Positions 11,559 to 23,400 of a DNA stretch of 64,000 bases are shown in pieces (the first letter of the stretch is position 1; each line of letters opens with the position of its first letter). A program made the translations under genes and the position numbers. The stretch spans positions 310,001 to 374,000 of the forward strand of contig NW_020825357.1 of assembly GCF_003286085.1 (NCBI RefSeq). Reading direction: 5' to 3'. The notes under the pieces are model-generated. The model was not told the origin of the DNA. It ran no database searches and saw nothing but the letters and a program-made list of their open reading frames with translations. The stretch comes from Drosophila persimilis. Lineage: Eukaryota > Arthropoda > Insecta > Diptera > Drosophilidae.

Positions 11559-12148
11559 ATTCACAGACAATTTGTACAGCTAGTTGACACAAAAAACAAA
11601 CTATTTTGGATGCATATTCTCCTCCAACGTGGTAGGCCAAGGCGCATTCAAGCTCCAGGCTCCAGGCTGTCCTAATCGAAGGCAGGGGCCGGCCCCTGGT
11701 CGCCGTTTTACATAATTTCGGCTTTCAATCACACAAATCAGCTGTTCTCTAGACTCAATAGACGCCTAAGAAACGCGCGGCAGTGTGAAAAGGCTATACA
11801 TTTAAGCTGTTTCTATATCTATCTCTTGCTATCCCACACACACATGAACATGTGCTCTTTCCGCAGAGAGCGAGAGCGAGAGAGAGAGAGAGTCGCCTCA
11901 GCATTGTTGCTGAGAGAGCAACAGCGAACGAAGGACAGAAAGAGAGAACGCGAATCGACCGAAGCTCGAAACTGATTCAAAGACTCAAATGCAGCCCTGG
12001 TCAAACATCGATACACAATATATCGCCGAGCTTTAAGAATTCCCATCTTTGATTTCTATGTACTTTTTCTGTGTTCTTTGTCATTGCCAAGACGTGTTTC
12101 TTTTTGTGTTTTTTGATTTTTGTTCTTTCTTGCTACTTTTGCTACAAA
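11559..12148. promoter_or_regulatory. shared divergent promoter region
   Basis: The 590 bases between the two divergent start codons probably carry both promoters. An ATCGATA core at 12007-12013 resembles the DRE (TATCGATA) bound by DREF and BEAF-32. The minus strand has TCACACTG at 11781-11788, like the core of the fly promoter element called Motif 1. Both are typical of TATA-less, broadly expressed genes. A GA-rich run at about 11867-11892 could bind GAGA factor. Transcription starts cannot be placed from sequence alone. Confidence 0.55.
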
Positions 12149-13391
12149 ATGCTACTAAACTTACCTCTGGAGATCGTTGACAAACTGTTCGGTTACCTGG
12201 ACGAGAAGGACCAACTGAATTTTGCCGACACACACCAAAAACTTGGAAGCGCACTTCTCTTCCATGCCTGCGGACGATACGCAGAACTTGACTGTTCCAA
12301 ATTCACAGACGACGAACTGAAAGTCATTCTGGCAACGTGTGGCAACTCTGTAGTCCAAATTAACATTGATCTCCTTGTTGGGACGTCAGTTATAGAACTT
12401 GTGCCAAAGTATTGCTCTCAATTGGCACGCGCTCAATTGGGTGTATCAAATGGGAATATCACCGCAATCAAATCCATTTTAAGCATGAAAGACCTCGAAT
12501 TCATTCACATTTGGAGTCCGGGACATGTGGAATCGGATATTCTTCTTGACATTAATACAGGCTGCAAAAGATTGGAAATATGCTGTATTTCGAATTCTGG
12601 GGGTAAGATTGTCCTATCCACGTTATTTAATATCGAATTATTCGACAATTACTTCGTTTACATGTGCTCTCGATGACTATGCTATAGTCAGCCACTTACA
12701 GAGATTGGAAAACCTGGAATATTTGACGATTTATTCGGACAGTAGCGCAAGCGTAAACCATATTCTTGAAGAATGCGTTCATCTGAAGAAACTTAAGACT
12801 TTATGTGTAATAACAGCAGAGGACAACACGACAGGTTCAGTGGATCATTATCATGATTTAGTGTATCCTCAAGTGGAAAGCCTTACATTTATGTTCTGCG
12901 TATTATGTGCAGTCTTGCCATCATGTCCGAAGCTCCGCTCGCTGACCCTGTTTTGCAACGAATATCGTAACGTTAGCATTGGACAAATCATCGCAAAATA
13001 TGCACTCACATTGGAACGTCTGACAGTACAGTTAGAGGGGCCGCAAATCAACGGATTTCCTGCAGAGGTTTTTCTGGAAGTTCTTGGAGAATGCAAAAAC
13101 TTGCAGTCTATTTCCATGGGGACCATTAATGCCATAACGGATGTGTTCAACGGACATCTAGACGCCCTCATGAACATTTTAATGGCGAATGGTTTCAATG
13201 TACACCGTCGTTTTTTAGTGACTACCGGGTCCTCGATTGCCCATGAACAGATGCTGAAATTGGTGATTGTTTGGATCAGAGATGAGACAAGAGACATGAG
13301 AGATAAAAGTGAACACTTTCTATTGCAGGAGACTGATTACATAAGCTCCGAAATATGGAATTTACTTGGTTTCCAACTGATTCTTCAATAG
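12149..13391 (+). CDS. F-box protein with degenerate leucine-rich repeats (385 aa, 2 exons)
   Basis: Exons 12149-12602 and 12688-13391 flank an 85-base intron with donor GTAAGATT and acceptor GCTATAG. The phase is 1 and the total is 1158 bases. The start ATG has the good fly context CAAAATG and is the first in-frame ATG; the open frame extends upstream but without another ATG. Residues 2-40, beginning LNLPLEIVDKLFGYLDEKD, form an F-box, the segment that docks SKP1 in SCF ubiquitin ligases. The rest holds spaced leucine patterns (LEYLTIYS, LRSLTLFC, LERLTVQL, LQSISMG), suggesting an irregular leucine-rich substrate-binding solenoid as in FBXL proteins. Such genes are numerous and fast-evolving in flies, so no ortholog is named and the substrate is unknown. 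The intron stays open in another frame, which makes the gene look like two overlapping frames if unspliced. Confidence 0.88.
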
Positions 13392-13412
13392 GTTAGACGA
13401 AAACCTTCTTGC

Positions 13413-13418
13413 ATTAAA
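13413..13418 (+). terminator. ATTAAA poly(A) signal of the F-box gene
   Basis: ATTAAA lies 22 bases after the F-box stop codon. Further AT-rich sequence follows. It is a plausible but short 3' UTR signal; usage would need transcript data. Confidence 0.45.
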
Positions 13419-14385
13419 ATTGGAACAACAACTTTTTATTTTTAAAGAATTAAAAAAAGTTGATATGCAAAAACCTTGGTTATTTAATTATTCTTCAAGT
13501 TTCGAAAAAGTAGAGAAATTTAGCAAAATAATGTTTTTTAAACAGTTTCTTAAAGCTGTGTTAAATAAGTTACTTTTTTTTCTTGGTCACTAAAACTAAA
13601 TAATTTTTTAAAATCTGTAAATCCTGATACCGTTGTCTGGGAGTTTTCCTACGCAAAGAGCTTCCTTAATTGATTTTCGACAAATACTACAAGTAAATCC
13701 GAATAAATGGGCGACCTGGCAATTTTATATTAAAAAAAAAATGAAAAAAAAGTTGCTATAATGAAACATTATATTAATAACAAAATACCAGACACACACA
13801 GTCGAATAAATAATAAGTAAATTATGGATATGTGCGCATAACTCATAAAAGTTTTAACAAGCATAGAAAATGTGAGGCGACGCGGTGGCCATTAAAATCC
13901 ATTTTAAAACAACGCTTCCAGGACATAGATCTCGTAGTACCGTTACCATGCCGGAAGGATAAAGCGCGCTTTACGCTTCGTTTGATTTATAGGCTAGGCG
14001 CAGGGTTAACGTGGCCTGAATAAAGGAAAGAATGGCCAGGGCAGAGCAGATCGGATCAGAGCGGGACAGGGGCTGTTGGGGGGGGGGCTTATGCATATGT
14101 GTCTTACACTTGTTATCGGGCGTATCACATCACATCCCACACCCAGGGACAGGACCCAGGGCCAGGACGCCGTGTCGGCGTTGCTCTTTATGTGTTTATT
14201 TTAATTTTCAATGTTTCGTCGGACCTCTTTTATGGCTCTCAATTTTTGCGCTTGTTTTACGAGCGCATTAAAATTAAGGCCAGACAGACAGAACAGGAAC
14301 AAACTCAATTAGATAACGAGATGGTGGAATGGGGGGGCGTCTGTAAAATTCACTTGGCTTCACACACACTCGCAGCGTCATCTCA

Positions 14386-14412
14386 GAGGAGGAGGAGGAG
14401 GAGGAGGAGGAG
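14386..14412. repeat. (GAG)n trinucleotide repeat
   Basis: Eight GAG/GGA units in tandem. On the minus strand this yields a run of serines in a spurious frame. Confidence 0.9.
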
Positions 14413-16087
14413 ATCCGATCCGATCCACCCACCGACCCCCCAATCCATTCCGCTGGCACACACATTTTTGGAAGCGTGTTAATTTCTTTTTAATTCCTGC
14501 TCTGCTCTGCTCTCGGGCCAGTGAAAGTCTTCCTCTGTGTCTGCTCCACTCATAAATTAACGTTTAGTTACGGTACATAAAAATCTGTCTGAAACAAGCA
14601 GCCCCAAGTCTGAAGTGGCGTCAATGTCAATGGGGGCTGGTTTGTTACTTTTGAAGAAGGTAGAAGGCAGGCCCACACTTTCGTTATGGAATTGACAGAG
14701 GTAGAGATCAGAATATCATTCAAATAAATCAATAATAACCCATAGAATAGTACATACAGATATTTGTTCTTTAACCGATTATTATTCTGCTTCTGATCGG
14801 ATATATAGTGATGGAATGGCCCTCACTCCTCTGTAGTGGCCCAAGCCTAAGTACCATCGAAACACCGAAGAGATTTATGTGCTCTCTCTCTCTCTCTCTC
14901 TGTGGAATCATTAGCCCCCTTGGCAGCACTGTCTGTCAGTGGCATCATTAGTTTTATTTAATTATGCCTTTGATATTGATTGCTTTGTTAGAACATATTA
15001 AACCCCCCCCCTCGATGGGACTGGGACGGGGTCTGATTTCCACCGCCTATGGAAAGTTCAATTAAAGTATTCTCCCCACCCCCCTCCTCCCTCCCCTCCC
15101 CTAATGATGATTCCAGCTGTGATTGTGTTAACCGCAAAACCGAAAATCCAAATCCAAATCGAAAGAAAAGAAAAGAAATATATTTGATAATGAATAATGA
15201 TGTTGATTTGACACTTGAATCGAAATCGTCACGCTTCGAGTGGAGGGCCAGTGCCCACAGGGGCTGGAGTCGCGCTGGTTCCGCGGCTACTTCGGAGGAG
15301 ATCATTCAGGGATCAGCAGTTGGATTTTAATTTAATTAGATTTCCAGAACCAGAGATCATCGCCACATAGTACTCCTCCAATGAGTATTGTATGATAATT
15401 TAATGGAGCATGAAATGCCTGCCTTTGGTCTCGTTTTTTCACAGCGTTGCAAAGTGGCCGCCTAATGAAGGGAGTCCTGTGTGCACTGGGGGGTCAAATG
15501 GTATCCTAATGGCCGTGACAAAGGTCATTAGATCGGCCGAGTGCGTTTCTTTTGAGCCTCAACAAATAACCTTTGAACAGTGGGTCGCCAAAAGGTTGCC
15601 ATGGATAAAATACAATCGATTAGAGCTTCGGAATGAAATCTCATTATCCACGAAACACACACATTTAATTATTTAGGGTACGCAGTGCTCCTCGGGCGCT
15701 TATCTTAAGTTGGGCATAATTTATAAACCTGTCTGCATCTCGTGTCGACATTCATCAAGTTTTTTTTGCTTGCTAGCAACTTCATTAAAATTAGCTCATA
15801 AAATTTGCAGCAAGTTCTCTGCGCCCGAAATCTTGTTTAGTTTTCATTTATGGCTCAATGCCCCAAACCGAACCCAACCCGAAACCGAGAAATCTTTGCC
15901 GGAGCGGGCCAGACGATGCATCCTCTTCAGGACCCTGACAGACGCACTTCAGCATAATTTGCTGTGACAGGCTTCAGCGTTTCCTGGGCGCTGGCTGCGC
16001 TTCCTTAATTCCACTTTACCGAATGACATTTAATATGCAAAGTTTTCAACTGAAACTGGAGCTAAAGTTGGAGCTGGAGGCTGGAGG

Positions 16088-16109
16088 CGCCTCGCCTCGC
16101 CTCGCCTCG
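16088..16109. repeat. (CGCCT)4 pentamer repeat
   Basis: Four CGCCT units. The same pentamer recurs at 39809-39833 and 46650-46672. Confidence 0.9.
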
Positions 16110-18113
16110 TGCATATCTTTTGATGACTTTTGTTGATTTTATGCCAACACATTTTGCGGTAAGACACACGACACTCGGATGGATCTCTCTGCAGGAATCA
16201 GGAGCAGGAATATGTGTAGCAGAAGCAGAAGCAGAAGCAGGAGCTGCTGCTGTTGCATTTTTGGCACTTGGCGAAACAATGGACCATCCCCGAAACGGCA
16301 AACACCCAAAACAAGTGGCGGGCATTTGGCCCGGAATGTCTACGGGAATACCCTTTATTACAAAATAGCCTGGGCATAGCTTTGCATACTCGTGCTTTAC
16401 GGCCGGGCACCCGGCACCCGCACAAAAAGATCGTAAACTTTAATGACGCCATTCTGAGGGGAGGGGGCGGGGGGAGGGCTTTGCGCCAGTCGCGCAAAGT
16501 TGTTGCCTTTTGAAATATGAATAGACCAATAGACAGCACTCCCTAATACCCGTCTTGTTAAGGAGATTAGTTCCAGCCTCTCTGGGGCTCGGGACGAGCC
16601 ATCAATAAAATCGGTTTACTCAAGTTTTTGGCCACTTTTCAATCGGCATAATTGCCAATTGGGGGGAAGCCTGTCTCTCTGTCTTCGCAGCCAAAACACG
16701 TACACAAATTTAAGCTCGTAAAATTTAATATTTCTCGTCGAAAGTTTCGGGTGTTTTTTTTTTTGTTAGGTGAGAGCATTAGTAATTTATTACTGCAGGC
16801 TTAGGCTCCTGCATAATTTGTAAATATATATAAATCCTTGTAAAGAAATCATAAAATTTTACAACAGTTGAGTGGAACTTGCTTTTGTCGTTGGCCTTTT
16901 GTAATCACAAATTATGATGGGATTTTAGAGAAGGTTTTACTCCAAGGCTCGGACCTCAGAGGAGTGGGGTAAAATAGCATCTGCCACCGCATAAAGTATA
17001 TATTTTATACAGCAAGAACTACTAAAGAAATACACACTGTTGAAGCTTAAATTACTTTTAATTCAATAGCAATTATTATTCCAATATTAAATAAAAAACA
17101 GAAAATAGATTAATATATTATTTCATTAATTTATATTAATAAATAATTATATTAATATTATTTCGTTTCAGCAATTTCCTTTTGGGGCATCGAAAAACAG
17201 CGTCACAGAAATTGGTGAGTGTGTGGAAGGACTTTTATTTTTAGTTTAAATTTGTATTAAATTAATTTTTCTTAATAACTTTATTTATTCACTTTTTAAT
17301 CTAATTTTTAGTTCCAAAAATTTAATTAGAATTAACTTGATGCATTATGTTTCTTCTTAATTTTAATATAAATATTTTTGGGTTTAATTTTTTTTTAAAT
17401 TTATTTTTTAATAAATAATATGTTCCAAAAAAAAATCTAGAACGAATTAATGTTCCAAAACTTACTCCATTGACCTCAATTAGCGTGCATAGATTTTGTG
17501 AGGTCGGGGTCACCAAGTCACAGTAGGAAAATCGGCATCTCTCTGTTTTTGAAGCTCCTTTCACGGACCCTAATATTTGATCCTCTAATATTTGTAGCCG
17601 CTTCGAATTTTCTTGTGCGGTAAACAAACTCCCTAAACAGAGCCCGCCTCATTTTCCCACAACAAAACACTGCGTTTTGTGTGCTCTTTGTGTGTCGGTT
17701 CTCAGACGGTGGTAAGTGCCAATCAAACCGAAAAATATTTGTAAATTTGACAAAAGAAAAAGTTTCCCAAGTTAAATTGCGTGCGAGCCGATCCAAAGAT
17801 GATGGAGATGGTGGATGGTGGATGGAGGATGGGGGGATGAAGGTTTTACCTACCAGCATAAAAATGCTGACGATTTATGCCCAGGGGAGAGCCCAAGGTA
17901 GAGGCCTCAAAAGAGTTGAAAACAATCCATCAAACGAAACGCTGCGCTTTTGATAAGAACGCATCAATAAAGCAATAAAATGTCTACAAATCAAAACGAT
18001 AAGAAAACGGAGTTTTGCCAAAGATTCGCCTCGGAAGAACGGGGCAGGGCACCCGGGGAAAAAGTCACGTACAGCACGCACTCCGTTCTGGGGCGGACTA
18101 TTAATATTAATGG

Positions 18114-18156
18114 TTCGGGTCGGAGTCGGAGTCGGGGTCGGGGTCGGGGTCGGGTC
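18114..18156. repeat. (GTCGGR)n hexamer microsatellite
   Basis: About seven tandem copies of GTCGGA or GTCGGG, grading from the A to the G variant. This suggests expansion of a point variant. Confidence 0.9.
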
Positions 18157-18297
18157 TAACGCACTGGGCGTTGCACTTCGTCGTCTTTGGGGTGCTGTCT
18201 GTCAAGAAAGCTGTCTACTCTCTACCCCTGAGGAGCTGTTCTTTTCCACAAATTGACATGTGACACCGGGCGAGACCAGACCCCTGTCAAAGGGTTG

Positions 18298-18304
<7 letters not shown>

Positions 18305-18330
<26 letters not shown>

Positions 18331-18331
18331 C
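18305..18331. repeat. (CT)n microsatellite
   Basis: An uninterrupted CT run of about 13 units followed by a short GT run. Confidence 0.9.
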
Positions 18332-21300
18332 CCTGTGTGTGTGCGGCATGACGAAAAATAACAATCGGATCGGATCGTTGCGGTTGTGATTGGGATAGGG
18401 ATTGGGATTGGGTTTGTGATTGGAAATCATTAACATTTCTGATAACTGTCGGGCCACTGTGATCCATTAGTTATCGGCAACAACTCGCGGTAAGCTGTGA
18501 GGCCTTTAATTGATCTCGTGCTCCCTGGCTGTGCCTCTGCCCCTGCCCCTGTGGTTTTATGTTAATGAAGCATCATCTCCCAATCCGATTTCGATACGGT
18601 TTCAGTTTTGTTTTCCCATTTTTCATGCTTGCTTTTCAATTGGCTTTCCATTATGTTTGCCTGATTTCCTCGTCTGCTGTTTGGTGATTTTGTAATCATC
18701 AAATTAATTGTTAATTGATTTCGGTACCACCAATGGAAGAGCAGAATATTTCCTTCATTCTCTAGCATTTAGAAGCATCTTAAAGCCTGTTGACGTCGCA
18801 ATAGACCTGGAGTCCAGTCGCACAGTCCTCTCCAAGGACAATACATAACTTGGCGAATCCTAATTTGTGGACGGAACCCCACTTTTGGACCCTCCCACCA
18901 ATCAATTCGGACACATTTCCGTTCTGACCAAAATCTGTGTGCGGTGATTGACTTTGATTTTCCATTGGGGGTTGAATGTCGGCCCTTGGACAAGTGAAAA
19001 TGAATTTTCCAACAACGCAAAAGAAGAAACAGGCCGCTGAAGAAGTAGGAAAATGTCTTATAAAAACTAACGATTGGCAATTGGTTTTTACTATTATTTG
19101 CCTGGCACTTCCGCTCTGGTTAGAACCGATGGGCGTGTCCCAGCCCCCAGTCCCCAGCCCCCACATCCACTCCCTCAATGTGAAATATGTTAAGCCGATG
19201 TTGAGTTTGTTGCTGCCTCCCCATTGTCTTTGGGATTAATTTCCTTCCAGTGCCGTGCACTTGCAGGAAAATCATAAAATTTTATTTGTACAACTTCCTC
19301 GGATTCGTTTCCTTTTGTATTTCGAATATTTTTTGTTTTTTCGCTATCCACGTGAACCGTGGGGGGTTCTCTGGGGTATGCTGGGACTCTGTGGTTGTTG
19401 GTGACAAGTAGCCGTTCTTTTCTAACCATTTGATCTCTGGTTTGTGTGGCGTCGGGGTCACCAAATAATAAATATCGTATTTATTTGGATTATTTTTAAG
19501 CGCAACTGGTAATGCTTATTTTTAAGTCAATAATTACAATATTATAATTTATTTTTTTAATATATTTGATTATAGAATTTATGTATGGAATATTTTTTTC
19601 AACTTTTTTATTTTAGATTTATTTTATATATAAAATAGGTCCTTTTTGTGTCCTTTTCTTGCAGGGTGTCTGGCCAGACCAGTCGCTCTCCTTTTTTCGT
19701 CCTTTTTTCATCCTCGGCCACTCAGTGGATCTTAATTATGTGCGTTTCCTGGTGCCACGACTCCTCCGCCTCCTCCTGCCCCACCATGCTGCATTAATTT
19801 TTAGTGTTGAGCGCTTGTCCGTGGCCGGAGAGGGGGGTACAATGTACAATACAAATATTTTGGTGGTCTGGTAGCCGCCCCTCCCCCCCCTTCTCCGCTC
19901 GGGATATTTGTTTGCCGAGGTAAATGCAACCAAAGCCCGGGCTGGCGGTGCGTTAAGGCAAATTTGTAGAGCGCAAATTGTTTGGCCAATGCAAAGACTT
20001 AACTCCATTCAACGTCCATTCAGGACTGGGAACGGAGGGCGGTGTGGCCAAGGGGGGGTGCGATGAGCCATACATTGTTTCAACTGCCTGACAATTTCTA
20101 ATTTATTGCAATTATGTGACGCACGTCACACTCAACTGACCAGCGGACCAGCGGACTGACCATCGGCCGACACGTGACCAATGTGCCACTGGAGGACCCT
20201 TTTGGGTTTTCTCTGATTGGAAAACACTAAAACAGATATGCACTGACAGAAATTAGGCCAAGGCAAAGCCAAAGGGAATAGAAAATCAGAAAAATTACTA
20301 AACATTTTGTGGAGAAGGCTCTGGGGATTGCCTTGGTTTTAGGGGAATTTTACTTTTTTTTTTCCAGTGTATAAATGTATCTTTATAGACAGAGCGGATG
20401 ATGGCCTCTGGGCCTCGACTGCCTTGACCATTCCATGGAGATTTATTTTACGCTGATAACACGCTTAAGTAAATGCTGTCCCTGCCACCCCCCTTGCTCT
20501 AAAGAGTGTGTGTGCCATCCCCCCCCCAATCCCAATTTAAATGGCGATTAAATCTGCTGGCATTGATGGATGTGTCCAAGGCGTACGTAGCCGAGGCCTG
20601 GTCCGGTCTGGCCTTTCCCTGTGCCTGGTTCAGTGCCTGGTCCTGTGTGTTCTGCGGTCAGAGTCTGTTCAGGATGCGGCACCGTGTTAACACTTTTGTA
20701 CAATTGCCAATTTTTCGCCAGGCAATCCTTGATGAGCCGCCCCCCTCTCCCTCTGTGACAGTCTCTGGATCTCTCTCTCTCTCTGTCTGTGTGTGTGTGG
20801 GAGTGGCTTTTGTGGTGTTGTTGTGTGTGTGTGTGTGGGAGGCAGGAGTGGACCTGGCATGCGGCTGATGCACTTCAATATTCATTTGAACGCATAATTG
20901 ATATTGACGAACAATGTTGCCACTACAACAATGTTGATGGTGAGTCGACGAGGGGTTGGCGCTCCCAAATGCACTGCCAGAAATCCAGTTCGGGTCTGGC
21001 TATGGTTTTATATATATTTTGTTGTGGTGCTTTGTGGTCAAATGTTAATGTATGAGGCTTAATTGTGTTGTGTTTTTGTTGCTAAATGTCCTTCACTTTA
21101 ATCCTTTTTTACTTCCTGTCGCTATCATTCTCTATTAGAGACTCTCCTTCGATTTCTGGCTCTTCTCTATGCATATTCTTCCAAGCATCTTTTATTCCAA
21201 ACAAGTTCATCCCCATCCCACACCTACCCGCTCTCTTTGTGCATCTCTCTTTCAGTGTGGCTTAGCAGTGCTCTCTTCCTGTGGGACTGGAAGCGCCACG

Positions 21301-21813
21301 TGGGCCTCGAACTCCTTTTTCGCATCGTTTTTGTTCTACTAATTCTGTCGTTTCTGCTCTGACGGTCTATCGGTATTTTTTATTGGTCTGATTTTTAATT
21401 TTATTTGATTTTATTTCCTTTTTATTTGCCTACCAGTTCTTTCTTCTGAATAGCCCCTATTTCTCTCAGTGTCGATTACTTTGTGGGCCTGGAAAAACGT
21501 CTCCGCCCCCGCCTCCCCCTGCCCCCCGCCTGCCCGTGTGCTGTGCCTACTTGGGGCAGTTAATTTTTATAAATTTCCATGTCAGGCCCCCAGTGTTCGA
21601 TGTGGCATGCAACATGTTTGCCATTTCCATTTCCATTTGCACCGCCACACCCCACCTCCCTTCCCCTGCACACACACACACACACTCACACATATGTACT
21701 ATATAGGATATCTGAGACTCAATTTTTGGGGGCTGCTGCTGAGTCGAGTTCTTGCTGCTCGTTTTCTATCCGTCAGTGTCATGTCACGTACGAGCCAAAT
21801 GCATTCAATATGT

Positions 21814-21847
21814 CCAGGCCCGGGCCCAGGCCCAGGCCCAGGCCCAG
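21814..21847. repeat. (CCAGGC)n hexamer microsatellite
   Basis: Five to six copies of CCAGGC with one variant. The same GGCCCA/GGCCTG family appears at many other places in the window. Confidence 0.9.
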
Positions 21848-22058
21848 AGCCATTGTTGCTGTCGCTGTCGCTGGATGTGGCTCTGGGTCTCGACATGGAA
21901 GCTGCAGGAGTGTAAATTTAATTTAGTTAATTGAAACAATTTGTTGCATGCGACAAGCAGCAACAGAAACAGCCAACTCCAAGCAGATTTTCCTGCTTTT
22001 TAACTGATTTTCGTTTGAGGATTTTCTTTTTGCATTTTTTGGTTGCAGGACAAGTAAT

Positions 22059-22085
22059 GGGTGGTGGGTGGTGGGTGGTGGGTGG
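22059..22085. repeat. (GGTGGTG)n heptamer repeat
   Basis: About four copies of a G-rich heptamer. Four G tracts close together could in principle form a G-quadruplex on the plus strand. Confidence 0.8.
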
Positions 22086-22448
22086 CCGGTTGTCGGCAGG
22101 TGACGGGTGGGAAAATTCCATATGAAATACAATATAAATTCGCCCTCTCCTCGCCCTGGCCCTCCCCCTGGCCCTCGCCCGCAAACATGTCAATTTGGGC
22201 TGGCATTCGTGTCGGTTTGCGTCTGGCAGCCCTCACAGCGGGAGATCTCTTTTCAATTTGATTGAAATTGCACTCAATACACTTTTGTATATTGATATAT
22301 TAATTTGCTCTCCTTGTTTTTGTTTCCCGCTTTTCCCTGTCAGTGTTTTTTTTTTTCTTTTTTCTCTTTTTTTTTATAAAAATACTTTGGTTAATTTGCG
22401 TACAAATTGAGACAAAGGCCCTCGGAACAGTCAATGAATTTAATTAAC

Positions 22449-22650
22449 ATGGCTTGGCAGTCCATCGAGACCGACGAGCGCTTTAAGTACTCTGTAAAGT
22501 CGAGATACATCCTCGTAATCGGGTGAATTCCGCAAAAAAAACCGATACGAGCTCTATGGAAGTGGCTTTAAGCCCGCAAAGGTGATAAAACTGGACGACA
22601 GCCTGGGCAAGTGGTTGGAACATGAGAGAAGTCTCAAAGGAATCCTGTAG
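22449..22650 (+). pseudogene. small coding-like frame with a +1 frameshift
   Basis: An ATG in context TTAACATGG opens a frame reading MAWQSIETDERFKYSVKSR and a few more residues, ending at TGA 22524-22526. The frame offset by one base is open from 22519 and reads through RKKNRYELYGSGFKPAKVIK and LGKWLEHERSLKGIL to TAG at 22648-22650. The two parts overlap around GGTGAATTCCGC, just before a run of eight A. Their summed length is 202 bases, so removing one base would give one frame of about 66 residues. The composition (charged and aromatic residues, no low complexity) differs sharply from the AT-rich flanks, and AATAAA lies about 75 bases downstream. I do not recognise the protein. It may be a decayed gene fragment, a sequencing error in a small real gene, or chance. 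Confidence 0.4.
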
Positions 22651-22849
22651 AATCTTCGAATCCCCTAGAAGCCTACACTCTGAGGGAAATGGCATAGGAA
22701 ATGGAAATAATCTGTAGGAAAATTCAATAAAATTCACTGTAGAATTAAAACAATCATATTTCAAAAAAACTTTAGAAATATAATAATATTTTATATTCAA
22801 CAACAAATTACAAATACAATACAAAATTTCATAACAATAAAAAAAAACT

Positions 22850-23400
22850 AAAAAAAAAATTCAAAAAAAGAATTTAAAAAAAATACTTGAAAGCAAGTTT
22901 TTAATACGACAAATATTTAAACTAAATATAATACCACCTTAAAAAAAAAATATAATGCATTAAATTTAATATAAATATAAAAATAAAATAACAATAAAAA
23001 TATAAAAAAAATACTTGAAACCCAGTTCTTAATACGACACATATTTAAATTTAGTTTAAAAACAACCTTAAAATAAATATAAGCCAGTAAATTGGCAGGA
23101 AATATATTTTATATAAATAAATAAAATTAGGTAACAATAAAAAAAACTAAAAAAATAATGTTAAATAAACCTAAAAAAAAAACATATTTAAATTAAATTT
23201 AAAAACACCTTAAAATAAATATAAGCCATTAAATAATGTCTACGACACATATTTGAATCAAATATAAAACCACCTTAAAATAATTATAATATATTAAATT
23301 TTCAGGAAATATATTTAAAATAAATATGAAAATATTTAATTTAAATATGGAAAAATATTAAATTAAAATATGAATTATATTTAAAAAAAATTTTTATTTT
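22850..23400. repeat. AT-rich degenerate tandem array
   Basis: Units share the words AATACTTGAAA, TTAATACGACA, ATATTTAAA, CACCTTAAAATAAATATAA and CATTAAAT. Anchors with TACGACA occur at about 22905, 23032 and 23241, and CACCTTAAAA-like words recur in between, so the spacing is irregular (about 67-140 bases). The distal unit contains CAGGAAATATATTTAAAATA, which ties this array to the one at 26.1 kb. No terminal repeats or coding capacity. Confidence 0.7.

Larger units (their letters stand above)
13419..22448. other. gene-free stretch, 9 kb
   Basis: No supported gene. It contains an AT-rich segment just after the F-box gene, GAG repeats at 14386-14412, CT runs at about 14882-14902 and 18305-18331, CGCCT pentamers at 16088-16109, AGAAGC hexamers near 16214-16244, GGATGGT-type repeats near 17802-17835, GTCGGA/GTCGGG hexamers at 18114-18156 and GGCCCA hexamers at 21814-21847. 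Open frames in this span are explained by these tracts or by chance. Confidence 0.6.

Noticed and set aside
10873-11640. A 255-codon unspliced minus-strand frame as the real protein
   Set aside because: It mixes true exon 2 and other frames. Its parts outside exon 2 read antisense or out-of-frame sequence, while the spliced model gives a coherent membrane protein.
12525-12687. Open frame starting at 12525, and the first-frame extension past 12602, as separate genes
   Set aside because: They are the intron and exon overlap of the F-box gene; splicing GTAAGATT to GCTATAG joins the two frames in phase.
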